Assembly: GCF_900095265.1 (NCBI RefSeq)
Contig: NZ_LT607654.1
Location: 330,480 to 394,479, forward strand
Direction of reading: 5' to 3'
Source: Janthinobacterium sp. UMAB-56
GTDB lineage: Bacteria; Pseudomonadota; Gammaproteobacteria; Burkholderiales; Burkholderiaceae_D
Length of the DNA stretch: 64,000 bases
Both the position numbers and the translations under genes were made by a program. Within the stretch, counting starts at the first letter, position 1. Each line of letters opens with the position of its first letter. Shown in pieces: positions 56,292 to 64,000 of this stretch. Below the pieces are notes generated by a model. That model saw only the letters and a program-made list of their open reading frames with translations. It had not been told where the DNA came from and made no database searches.

Positions 56292-57035
56292 TCAATAAGG
56301 CTGCAGCCCTTCGTCCGTCAGGCGCAGCACGCGGTCGCAGCGCTTGGCCAGTTCGATATCGTGCGTGACGATGACGAAGGCCGTGCCCAGGGTGCGCGAC
56401 AGTTCCAGCATCAAGTCGAAAATCTGTTCGGCCGTGGCATGATCGAGGTTGCCCGTCGGTTCATCGGCCAGCACGCAGGCCGGCTGTGTGACGAGGGCGC
56501 GGGCCAGGGCCACACGCTGGCGCTCGCCGCCCGACAGCTCACCCGGCGTGTGCGTGACGCGCTTGGCCAGGTTCACGCGCGTGAGAATTTGCTGCGCCAG
56601 CTCGGTGGCCGGCGCGCGCTTCATGCGCCGTATCATCAGCGGCATGGCAACGTTGTCCAGCGCGGAAAACTCGGGCAGCAAATGGTGGAACTGGTAGACG
56701 AAACCCAGCGAGGCATTGCGCAAGTCGCCGCGCGCCTTTTCGCTGAGGTTGGCAAAGTCCTTGCCCAGCAGGGTGACCTTGCCACTGGTGGGCGTATCGA
56801 GGCCACCCAGCAAGTGCAGCAAGGTCGACTTGCCGGAGCCGGAGGCGCCGACGATGGCAACGCGCTCGCCCCGGTGGACGTCGATGTCGATACCGGCCAG
56901 CACCTGCACCTTGTAGCTGCCCTGCGTAAAAGTCTTGCCCAGGCCGCGGCAGGAAAGCACGGCAGAATCAGCGGAAGCGCCGTTGGAAGCGGGTTTATTC
57001 AGATCGGTCATGGTCGTAGTCGTTGGTTTATTCAT
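56292..57035 (-). CDS. lolD: lipoprotein-release ABC transporter ATPase
   Basis: A 247-aa ATPase driving release of outer-membrane lipoproteins from the inner membrane to LolA. Walker A is [20 protein letters not shown] (K69), the signature [16 protein letters not shown], and Walker [12 protein letters not shown]. The N-terminus has a Thr-rich extension ([20 protein letters not shown]) of ~25 residues relative to E. coli LolD; an internal ATG at 57011 could be the real start. It overlaps the upstream permease by 8 bases. Confidence 0.92.
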   Translation of the reverse strand: MNKPTTTTMTDLNKPASNGASADSAVLSCRGLGKTFTQGSYKVQVLAGIDIDVHRGERVAIVGASGSGKSTLLHLLGGLDTPTSGKVTLLGKDFANLSEKARGDLRNASLGFVYQFHHLLPEFSALDNVAMPLMIRRMKRAPATELAQQILTRVNLAKRVTHTPGELSGGERQRVALARALVTQPACVLADEPTGNLDHATAEQIFDLMLELSRTLGTAFVIVTHDIELAKRCDRVLRLTDEGLQPY

Positions 57036-58293
57036 AGCGCAGGGCTTCCGCAGGTTTCACGCGGGCGGCCCACCAGCTTGGGTACAGAGTCGCCAAAAAG
57101 GCGAGAATCACGGCCAGCACGCCGATCTTGGTGACATCGGGCCAGCGCAGGTCGGACGGCACGGTGCTGATGAAGTAAATGTCCTTGGAAAGGAACTGCA
57201 CCCCCAACAAGTGTTCGATGAAGGGCACGATGACATCGATGTTCATGGCCACCAGCACGCCGCCGCCCACACCCAAAATCGTGCCCAAAATGCCCACCAG
57301 CGCGCCCTGGATCATGAAGATCTTCATGATGGAACGGGGCGAGGCGCCCAGGGTGCGCAAAATCGCGATATCGGCCTGCTTGTCCGTCACCGTCATCACC
57401 AGGGTCGAGACCAGGTTGAAGGCGGCCACCGCAATGATCAGGGTCAGGATGATGAACATCATGCGCTTTTCCGTCTGCACGGCGGCGAACCAGTTGGCGT
57501 TCAGCTTGGACCAGTCGCGCAGCCACAGGTCGCCCGGCATGGTTTTTTTCAGTTCCGCCGCCACTTGCGGGGCCTGGTTCATGTCGGCCAGGCGCAAGCG
57601 CAGACCGGATGGGCCGTCGAGGCGCAGCAAGCGCTGGCCGTCTTCGATATTGATGAAGGCCAGACCGGCGTCGAATTCATTGTGCCCCGCCTGGAAGATG
57701 CCGCTGACGGTGAAGCTGCGCATGCGCGGCAGCACGCCGGCCGGCGTGACCTGGCCCTGCGCCAGCATCAAGGTGACTTTTTCACCCAGGTTGACGCGCA
57801 AGGCGCGCGCCAGTTCGATGCCCAGCACGATATTGAAGGTGCCCGGCTGCAGCGCCTTGAAGCTGCCTATGCGCGTCTGGCCAGCCACGTCGGAGACGTT
57901 CGGCTCTTCCTCGGGCAGCACGCCGCGCACGATGGCGGGGCGCAGCGCATCGTCGCGCAACAACATGCCCTGCGTTTCCACGAACGGCGCTGCGCCCTTG
58001 ACGGCCGGATTTTTGAAGGCCTGCGCCGCTTCGGCGCGCCAGTCCGGCATGCTGCCGCTGTTGTCGAACACTTCCACGTGGGCCAGCACGGACAGCATGC
58101 GGTCAGTCACTTCTTTCTGGAAGCCGTTCATCACGGACAGCACGACGATCAGCGCCGCCACGCCCAGGCCGATGCCGGCCATGGAAATGAGCGAGATGAA
58201 GGAGATAAAACTGTTGCGGCCACTGCGCTTGCCGGCCCGCGTGTAGCGCAGGCCGACCAGCCATTCGAAAGGAATATTTTTTAACATGCTCAT
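57028..58293 (-). CDS. LolC/LolE-type permease, paralogue 2
   Basis: A 421-aa permease with an N-terminal anchor ([20 protein letters not shown]), a periplasmic MacB-like domain, and three C-terminal helices ([40 protein letters not shown]). The opening [20 protein letters not shown] is nearly the same as that of the gene at 58359-59636. Start at 58293 (MSMLKN) or 58287. It overlaps lolD. Which of the two permeases is LolC-like and which LolE-like cannot be told; both are equally close to single-permease LolC. Confidence 0.9.
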   Translation of the reverse strand: MSMLKNIPFEWLVGLRYTRAGKRSGRNSFISFISLISMAGIGLGVAALIVVLSVMNGFQKEVTDRMLSVLAHVEVFDNSGSMPDWRAEAAQAFKNPAVKGAAPFVETQGMLLRDDALRPAIVRGVLPEEEPNVSDVAGQTRIGSFKALQPGTFNIVLGIELARALRVNLGEKVTLMLAQGQVTPAGVLPRMRSFTVSGIFQAGHNEFDAGLAFINIEDGQRLLRLDGPSGLRLRLADMNQAPQVAAELKKTMPGDLWLRDWSKLNANWFAAVQTEKRMMFIILTLIIAVAAFNLVSTLVMTVTDKQADIAILRTLGASPRSIMKIFMIQGALVGILGTILGVGGGVLVAMNIDVIVPFIEHLLGVQFLSKDIYFISTVPSDLRWPDVTKIGVLAVILAFLATLYPSWWAARVKPAEALRYE

Positions 58294-58310
58294 TGATTCG
58301 CTATTTCCAA

Positions 58311-58337
58311 GGGGTCAGACCCGCCGGGTCTGACCCC
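58311..58337. repeat. perfect 12-bp hairpin between the two lol permease genes
   Basis: GGGGTCAGACCC (58311-58322), loop GCC, GGGTCTGACCCC (58326-58337). It has no T-run so it is not a classical terminator. Its half-site resembles a repeat inside the gene at 5797-5816. It may be a REP-like intergenic element or a message processing hairpin. Confidence 0.8.
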
Positions 58338-58358
58338 AGCAGTTTATTGATCAGCCAT

Positions 58359-59636
58359 TTACTCATAGCGCAGCGCTTCGGCTGGCTTGACGCGCGCGGC
58401 GCGCCAGCTAGGGTAAATGGTAGCGACCAGCGCCAGGCCAAAGGCGATCAGGCCGATCTGCGCCACGTCCAGCCAATGCACGTCGGACGGCACGGCGCTG
58501 ATCTGGTAAATTTCCTTCGAGATGAAGTGCAGGCCGAAAATGCCTTCGATGAAGGGCACGATGACACCGACGTTCAGCGCCAGCACGACGCCGCCGATCA
58601 CGCCCAAGGCACTCCCCAGCAAGCCGACCAGCGCGCCCTGGATCATGAAAATCTTCATGATGGAGAATGGCGAGGCGCCCAGGGTGCGCAAGATCGCGAT
58701 ATCGGCCTGCTTGTCGGTGACCGACATCACCAGCGTCGAAACGAGATTGAACGCGGCGACGGCGATAATCATGCTGAGGATAATGAACATCATGTTCTTC
58801 TGGCTTTGCACCAGCGCATACCAGCTGGCACTGGCGCGCGACCAGTCGCGCATCCACAACTGGCCCGGCATCGAGGCCTTCAATTCGCGCGCCACCTGCG
58901 GCGCCTGGTTCATGTCGTGCAAGCGCAAGCGCAGGCCGGACGGACCGTCGAGCTGCAGCAGTTGCTCCGCGTCCTGCATGTTGACGAAGGCCAGGCTGCC
59001 ATCGAGTTCATTGTGACCCGCCTCGAAGATGCCGGCCACCTTGAGCGCGCGCATGCGCGGCATGACGATGCCATTGACCGGGTCGCCCGCCTTCGGCTCG
59101 CGTTCCAGCATCAGGGTGACGTTCTGCCCCACTTTCACATCGAGCGCCTTGGCCAGATCAATGCCCAGCACGATGTTGTACGAGCCCGGTGTCAGTGCAT
59201 TGAAACTGCCCTGCTTCATCTGGCTCGCCACGCTGGAGACGGTGGCTTCCTGCTGCGGCAGCACGCCGCGCACGACGGACGGGCGCATGGTTTCGTCGTT
59301 GAGCAGCATGCCCTGGGTTTCCACGAACGGCGACACGGCCTTCACTTGCGCATTGGCGTAGGCGGCGCGCTCCTGCGCCTGCCAATTTGGCATGGAGCCG
59401 CTGGTGTCGAATACCTCGACGTGGGCCAGCACCGACATCAAACGGTCGGTGACTTCCTTCTGGAAGCCGTTCATGACGGACAGGACGACGATCAGGGCGG
59501 CCACGCCCAGGCCGATGCCGGCCACGGAAATGAGGGAGATGAAGGAAATGAAGCTGTTGCGGCCACTGCGTTTCCCGGCACGCGTATAGCGCACGCCGAC
59601 CTGCCACTCAAAAGGAAATTGTTTGATGATGCTCAT
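58359..59636 (-). CDS. LolC/LolE-type permease, paralogue 1
   Basis: A 425-aa permease starting MSIIKQFPFEWQVGVRYTRA, with GGGAG before the ATG at 59636; the longer frame is non-coding-like. It shares blocks with its downstream paralogue at near identity ([70 protein letters not shown]). In one-permease betaproteobacterial systems only one copy exists, so this is a lineage duplication or a genuine LolC/LolE heteropair. First gene of the lol-tatD-sugar dehydrogenase operon. Confidence 0.9.
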   Translation of the reverse strand: MSIIKQFPFEWQVGVRYTRAGKRSGRNSFISFISLISVAGIGLGVAALIVVLSVMNGFQKEVTDRLMSVLAHVEVFDTSGSMPNWQAQERAAYANAQVKAVSPFVETQGMLLNDETMRPSVVRGVLPQQEATVSSVASQMKQGSFNALTPGSYNIVLGIDLAKALDVKVGQNVTLMLEREPKAGDPVNGIVMPRMRALKVAGIFEAGHNELDGSLAFVNMQDAEQLLQLDGPSGLRLRLHDMNQAPQVARELKASMPGQLWMRDWSRASASWYALVQSQKNMMFIILSMIIAVAAFNLVSTLVMSVTDKQADIAILRTLGASPFSIMKIFMIQGALVGLLGSALGVIGGVVLALNVGVIVPFIEGIFGLHFISKEIYQISAVPSDVHWLDVAQIGLIAFGLALVATIYPSWRAARVKPAEALRYE

Positions 59637-59751
59637 GCGCTCCCGCGACAACGATGATATGCGAGCGCGCAGTGTGCCACATAATGGCCATTTCATGCAT
59701 GAAACTGTACGTGAAACAGCGCACGCTGGCAGCAAATCTGGCGCCAGCGCC

Positions 59752-61047
59752 CTATTGCGCCAGCCCGAATACCTGCAGCAGCTGCCCCGCCAGCGCGTAC
59801 TGGCGCATCTGCGCCAGGGTCAGGCGGTGCAGCTGGTCGATGCGCCGCTGCTGTATCGTGAAGTAGCTGTCGCGCGTCTGGATGATCTGCTGCAGGTTGC
59901 GCCGGCCCGCTTCGTACTGGATAGTACCGCCGCGTACGACAAAGGCCATCTTCTTTTCCTGCTCGTCGAGCAGGGCCAGGGTGCGCTGCGCATTGGCGAT
60001 GCGCGGCAGCGTGCTGGCCAGGTCAGCGCGCGTGCCCTGCTCGGCGCGCGCCACGTCCGCCTCGGCTGCCTGGGCGCGGCTGATGCTCTCGTCGCGCTGC
60101 GCCAGGGAGCCGCCGCCGAGCGGAAACTCCCAGCTGACGCCCACCGACCAGCCGCGCTGCTGGATCGTCGATGGCGGCGGCGTGGTCTTGTTGTTGAGCA
60201 GATGGCTGACATCGAGGTCGATTTTCGGCGCCAGGGTGGCCGCCACGCTGCGCACGCGCAGCCGGGCCGCTGCCGCCCGCTCGCGCACGGCGCGCAACTG
60301 CGCCTGCTGCGTGTCGGCGTTCTCCAAAGCCTGCGCAGGCAGCGGCGCAAACGTAAAGTCGGCAAACTGCGCCACCGGCTCGAAGGCCAGCGCCTCGAGC
60401 TTGATCTGCGCGGACAGACGGTCCGTCAGCAAGCCGTCGTGCACCAGCTCCGCGTCCAGTTGCGAGCTTTGCGCCAGTTCGCGGTCCACCTCAGACGATT
60501 TCCCCAGCTCCGTCTGGCGCGCCACCTGCTTCACCAGCTGCGTCACGTCGCGCAGCCGTTCCTGCGACTGCAGCAGGCTGCGCTCCAGGCGCTGCATGTC
60601 GAAATACGCTTCGGCCAGCTTTTCCGCACTTTCCGCGCGCGCCCGCTGCACGTCGAAGGCGGCGCCCGTCATTTCGCGCTCGGCTGCATCGAGTTCGGCG
60701 CGGTCGGCGCCGCCGTTATACACATTCCAGCGCAGACTCGCCTCCACCTCGTGCGTGCGTCGTTCCACGTCCAGCGTCCCATCGAGGTCCTTGCTACGCC
60801 CGCGCCTGGCCTGCAGCGCCGCATTCGGGAACAGGCGCGAACGGGCCTGCTTGTAGCGCGCCTCGGTGGTGTCCAGCGCCGCCTGCGCCGCGATGACCTG
60901 CGGGTCGCGCGGCACGGCGCGCGCCAGCAGGGCCGGCAAGCCGCGCATGGGCGCTGGCTGGACGGACAAGGTGCCGGGCAGCTGGGCCTGCGCTTCCACC
61001 ACGATGCTGGCGCACGCCAGCGTGATCAATATCAATATGGCACGCAT
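59752..61047 (-). CDS. TolC-family outer-membrane channel of a type I secretion system
   Basis: A 431-aa TolC-like outer-membrane efflux protein. The ATG at 61047 (with GGAG upstream) is preferred to an upstream TTG; the N-terminus MRAILILITLACASIVVEAQ is a signal peptide. Two long coiled-coil halves with the family repeats (ARYKQARSRLFPNAALQAR; ETRRRNLQQ-like EAGRRNLQQIIQTRDSYF) are visible. It shares TGATG with the HlyD gene, so the three genes form one translationally coupled transcript. Confidence 0.88.
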   Translation of the reverse strand: MRAILILITLACASIVVEAQAQLPGTLSVQPAPMRGLPALLARAVPRDPQVIAAQAALDTTEARYKQARSRLFPNAALQARRGRSKDLDGTLDVERRTHEVEASLRWNVYNGGADRAELDAAEREMTGAAFDVQRARAESAEKLAEAYFDMQRLERSLLQSQERLRDVTQLVKQVARQTELGKSSEVDRELAQSSQLDAELVHDGLLTDRLSAQIKLEALAFEPVAQFADFTFAPLPAQALENADTQQAQLRAVRERAAAARLRVRSVAATLAPKIDLDVSHLLNNKTTPPPSTIQQRGWSVGVSWEFPLGGGSLAQRDESISRAQAAEADVARAEQGTRADLASTLPRIANAQRTLALLDEQEKKMAFVVRGGTIQYEAGRRNLQQIIQTRDSYFTIQQRRIDQLHRLTLAQMRQYALAGQLLQVFGLAQ

Positions 61048-62360
61048 CAACGCTCCTGCAGGGAAGACTGCAAACCGCGCAACACGGGCTTGAACACGTA
61101 CTGCAGCACCGAGCGGCGCCCCGTCAGGATGCCCACATCGACCGGCATGCCGGGCGTGACCGGCAGTACCTTGCCATGCGCCGTCAGCTGGCTGCGGTCG
61201 GTACTCAGCTGCACTTCAAAATACGGCTCGTTGCGCTCGTCGGGGATGGCGTCGGCCCCCACGCGCACTACTTGTGCCTTCATGCGGCCATAGGTGGTGG
61301 CATCATACGCCAGCACGTTCGCCGAGGCGCTCTGTCCCACGTGGATAAAGCCGATGTCGGACGGTTTCACGCGCACGGAAATGAGCACTTCCGAGTCGGC
61401 CGGCACGATTTCCAGGATAGGTTTGCCTGGTTGCGCCACGCCGCCCACGGTGGCCACCAGCACGCGGTTGACGACGCCGTCGACGGGCGCCGTCACGTCG
61501 CGCCGGCTCACCTGGTCTTGCTGACCCTTGACGGTGCTGGCCAGCGCGGCCGCCTTGGTTTCATATTCGCTACGCTGCGCGCCCCACTGGCCGCGCATGC
61601 GCGCTTCCACTTCGCCGGCCTGCGCCTGCGACTCGGCCAGGGTGGCGACCAGGCGCGGCACGGAGCTGCGCAGGCTGTCGAGTTCCGTGCGCTGCTGCTG
61701 CACGCGCTGCTGCGCGTTCAGGTAATCGCCGCGCGAACCGGCGCCCTCTTTGAACAACCGCTCTTCGATCGACAGGCTTTCCATGCCGATCTTGAGACCC
61801 GTTTCCAGCTGGGCGATGCGGCTATGAGCCTCGGCCAGCTCGCCACGGCGGCGCGTCACGCCTTCGCGCGCGGCCGCCGTGGCGGAGGCGAATTCACGCT
61901 GACCATCGTGCCACAACTGCGTTTCCTTGGCGATCAGCTCGGGCGCCTCGCGCTGCCATTCCGGCGCGAACCGGGGCGCGCCGCCCGTCAGCAAGGCGTC
62001 GAGGCGCGCCCTGCCCGCCAGGGCCGCCAGGCGGTTCTGCACGCTGGCGCCCAGGTTGGCGTCGTATTGCGCCGTGTCCAGGCGCAGCAGCAAGTCCCCG
62101 CGGCGTACCTGCTGGCCAGGCTTGACCAGCATTTCACGCACGATGCCCCCTTCCAGGCTTTGCACTTCCTGCAGATGCGACGGCGGCGTGATGGCACCGC
62201 GACCATTCACGGACACGTCGAGCTGGGCGAACGTGGCCCAGGCCAGGGTCAGCACGACCAGCACGGCGATCAGCGCCAGCATATGGATGACGAGCTTGCG
62301 TGGCTCGCGTTCCGGGTCCGGGTGCGCCAGCGGCAGCGGACGGGCATTCAAGGCGCTCAT
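61047..62360 (-). CDS. HlyD-family type I secretion adaptor
   Basis: A 437-aa membrane fusion protein with one N-terminal helix (VIHMLALIAVLVVLTLAWAT) after a ~25-residue cytoplasmic stretch, a lipoyl/barrel region (VNGRGAITPPSHLQEVQSLE; LLVKPGQQ-like EMLVKPGQQVRRGDLLLRLD), a long coiled coil, and the C-terminal signature PGMPVDVGILTGRRSVLQYV. The pattern is the RTX/adhesin type I adaptor. It overlaps the ABC gene by 4 bases. Confidence 0.9.
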   Translation of the reverse strand: MSALNARPLPLAHPDPEREPRKLVIHMLALIAVLVVLTLAWATFAQLDVSVNGRGAITPPSHLQEVQSLEGGIVREMLVKPGQQVRRGDLLLRLDTAQYDANLGASVQNRLAALAGRARLDALLTGGAPRFAPEWQREAPELIAKETQLWHDGQREFASATAAAREGVTRRRGELAEAHSRIAQLETGLKIGMESLSIEERLFKEGAGSRGDYLNAQQRVQQQRTELDSLRSSVPRLVATLAESQAQAGEVEARMRGQWGAQRSEYETKAAALASTVKGQQDQVSRRDVTAPVDGVVNRVLVATVGGVAQPGKPILEIVPADSEVLISVRVKPSDIGFIHVGQSASANVLAYDATTYGRMKAQVVRVGADAIPDERNEPYFEVQLSTDRSQLTAHGKVLPVTPGMPVDVGILTGRRSVLQYVFKPVLRGLQSSLQER

Positions 62361-64000
62361 ACCGCTGCTCCCGTCGTGTTGGCAACGGCGGCGGCCGGCT
62401 TGGCGGCCTGGTGTTGGCCTGGATTCTGATCCGCATTTTGGCCCGCGTTTTGACCCGCATGTTGACCCGCATGTTGACCACTAATCACGCGCAAGACTTC
62501 ATCGCGCGGGCCGTCGGCGACGATGCGGCCTTTGTCGAAGACAATCAGCCGGTCCACCAGCGCCAGCATGGCCATGCGATGCGTGACGAGCACGATAGTC
62601 GTGTCCTGCAAGGTGCGCAGGCGGGCGATCAGGCGCTGCTCCGTGGCCGGGTCGAACATGCTGCTCGGTTCATCGAGCAGCAGCACCGGCGGTTTCGCGA
62701 GTAGCGCGCGGGCCATGGCGACGGCTTGGCGCTGGCCGCCAGACAAGCGTTCGCCCCGCTCGCCCACTTCCGTCGCCACGCCGTTGGGCAGCTGGGTGAT
62801 GATGTCGTCCAGGCAAGCCAGGCGGATGGCCTCGAGCAGCCTGGCGTCATCGGGCTGGCTGCGGCCCAATTCGATATTTTCGCGCAAGGTGCCATGGAAC
62901 AGAGTCACATCCTGCGGCACATAGCCGATCTGACGGCGCAGGCTCAAGGGTTCCAGCTGGGTGCTGGCCAGGTCGTCGAACAGCACGCTGCCGCTTTGCG
63001 GGCCGTACTGGTTCAGCAGCAAGCGCAGCAAGGTACTCTTGCCGGAACCGAGCTTGCCGATCACGCCCACCCGTTCGCCAGGACGTATCTGCAGGCTCAG
63101 CTTATCCAGCAGCGGCGGCGAGTTCGGGTAGGCGAAGCCCACTTCGCGGAACTCGATGCGCCCGGACAGGGGCGGCGCCTGCAGGCTGGCCGCATCGTCA
63201 TCCGTGGGCGCTTCCATGATCTTGTTCAGTGCGTGGTATGACAGCTTGGTCTGCTCCCAGCGCATGATCAGGCCCGCGATCTGGCTCACGGGCGCCAGGG
63301 CGCGCCCCGTCAGCATGCTCACGGCGATGATCTGGCCCAGGGTCAGCAGGCGTTCGCCCATCAGCAGCGCACCGACGGCCACCACGGCCACGCCGGACAG
63401 GGCCAGCACGGCCGTGTTGATGTAATTGACGCGGCTGACGATTTCGCGCGTCTCGACGCTGTTGGCGGCGATGGCCACCGTCAGGCTTTCCCATTTGCGG
63501 CGGCTCCACGCCTCGGCGCCCAGCGCCTTGATGGTGTCGAGGCCATTCATGGTTTCAAACAGGTGCGCCGTGCGCTGGCCGCTTTCCTGCATTGATGCTG
63601 CCACGTGGCGCGCCAGGGCCGCACGCGAGGCGAAGGCCACCAGCAGCAGGATGGGAATGGCGGCCAGGGGCACCAGCACCAGCCAGCCGCCGACCAAGGC
63701 GATGACCAGCAGGAACAGCAGCAGGAAGGGCAAGTCGCCCAGGGTGGTCAGGGTGGTCGAGGCGAAGAATTCGCGCACCGATTCGAAATCGCGCACGGTA
63801 TTGGCCAGCGTGCCGCCGGACGCGGGGCGGCTGGCCGCGCGCAGGCGCAGGCACTGGGCGAAGATGCTGGACGACAGGGCCACATCCATGCGCCGCGACG
63901 CCGTTTCCACCAGTTCGCCGCGCAGCAATCGCATGGCCAATTCAAAACCTGTCAGTCCCACCACGGCGATCGTCAGCACCCACAGGCTGGAAGTGGCGTT
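62357..64000 (-). CDS. type I secretion ABC transporter (permease/ATPase), N-terminus beyond the window
   Basis: At least 547 codons are visible and the frame stays open to the window edge, so the N-terminal peptidase-like or first membrane part lies outside. Visible are several membrane helices (FLLLFLLVIALVGGWLVLVP), the ATPase with Walker [18 protein letters not shown], signature LSGGQRQAVAMARALL and Walker B VLLLDEPSSMFD. It is closest to LapB-like adhesin exporters, which lack a working C39 peptidase. The C-terminus has a tail of tetrapeptide repeats (GQHA/GQNA). No secreted substrate gene is visible in the window. Confidence 0.9.
   Translation of the reverse strand, partial: NATSSLWVLTIAVVGLTGFELAMRLLRGELVETASRRMDVALSSSIFAQCLRLRAASRPASGGTLANTVRDFESVREFFASTTLTTLGDLPFLLLFLLVIALVGGWLVLVPLAAIPILLLVAFASRAALARHVAASMQESGQRTAHLFETMNGLDTIKALGAEAWSRRKWESLTVAIAANSVETREIVSRVNYINTAVLALSGVAVVAVGALLMGERLLTLGQIIAVSMLTGRALAPVSQIAGLIMRWEQTKLSYHALNKIMEAPTDDDAASLQAPPLSGRIEFREVGFAYPNSPPLLDKLSLQIRPGERVGVIGKLGSGKSTLLRLLLNQYGPQSGSVLFDDLASTQLEPLSLRRQIGYVPQDVTLFHGTLRENIELGRSQPDDARLLEAIRLACLDDIITQLPNGVATEVGERGERLSGGQRQAVAMARALLAKPPVLLLDEPSSMFDPATEQRLIARLRTLQDTTIVLVTHRMAMLALVDRLIVFDKGRIVADGPRDEVLRVISGQHAGQHAGQNAGQNADQNPGQHQAAKPAAAVANTTGAAV
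62408..62479. repeat. 6 x 12-bp tandem repeat at the 3' end of the type I ABC gene
   Basis: Six 12-bp units reading on the minus strand as Gly-Gln-His-Ala twice, Gly-Gln-Asn-Ala twice, Asp-Gln-Asn-Pro, and Gly-Gln-His-Gln. The first two are identical, the rest progressively diverge. Confidence 0.8.

Overview
The window reads as one continuous piece of chromosome from a high-GC betaproteobacterium. Codon use, protein flavour and gene content (YihY family, DUF2069, DUF4124, FadL, DUF1800/DUF1501 pair, Suv3-like helicase) fit the Oxalobacteraceae (Janthinobacterium/Massilia/Duganella type). This is inference; species cannot be fixed from the sequence alone. I saw no rRNA, tRNA, CRISPR array, prophage or insertion sequence.

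Layout. 0.1-2.2 kb: a metY-type sulfhydrylase and an alpha/beta hydrolase. 2.25-6.0 kb: three uncharacterised genes (a protein with a PoNi-like immunity C-terminus, a WG-repeat protein, a 104-aa protein). 6.0-7.4 kb: a YihY/BrkB membrane protein on the minus strand. 7.5-14.0 kb: a tightly overlapping plus-strand chain: wrbA, DUF2069, FAD oxidoreductase, DUF4124, an FtsX-type permease without an ATPase, and a lipocalin-like AttH/CrtC protein. It is followed by an ABC exporter, a LysE exporter and threonine aldolase. 17.7-22.1 kb (minus): FadL porin and a CACHE-PAS-GGDEF-EAL protein. 22.3-24.3 kb: thyA and a SUKH/SMI1-type protein. 24.3-30.2 kb (minus): a TonB-dependent receptor and a three-gene TerD-domain module with structured intergenic repeats. 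30.4-34.2 kb: hydrolase, folA, and a large PLP decarboxylase with a 190-nt structured leader. 34.8-38.9 kb: DUF1800 and DUF1501 export-targeted proteins and a frameshifted intradiol dioxygenase. 39-43 kb: a Cpx-like envelope-stress locus (Spy-like protein, Gly/Ser-rich protein, CpxR/CpxA-like pair, FlxA-like protein) carrying three perfect CpxR-type boxes. 43.1-48.5 kb: PrpF family, dcd, hydrolase, HAD phosphatase, TauE/SafE exporter and a divergent LysR regulator with a dyad site between them. 48.6-54.1 kb: comEC, a methyltransferase and a Suv3-like helicase. 54.2-59.6 kb (minus): two tandem, very similar LolC/E permeases, LolD, TatD and a PQQ-type sugar dehydrogenase. 59.7-64 kb (minus): a type I secretion system (TolC, HlyD, and ABC transporter cut by the window end).

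Functional themes are envelope homeostasis (Lol, Cpx/Spy, YihY, type I secretion), nucleotide and folate supply (thyA, folA, dcd), and several poorly understood accessory modules. The observations I rate highest are the structured leader of the decarboxylase (31770-31961), the CpxR-box regulon (40.2-43.0 kb), the covarying repeat pair next to terD, the lol permease duplication, the frameshifted dioxygenase, and the PoNi/WG cluster. Most intact gene starts were adjusted from the longest reading frame using ribosome binding sites or signal peptides.
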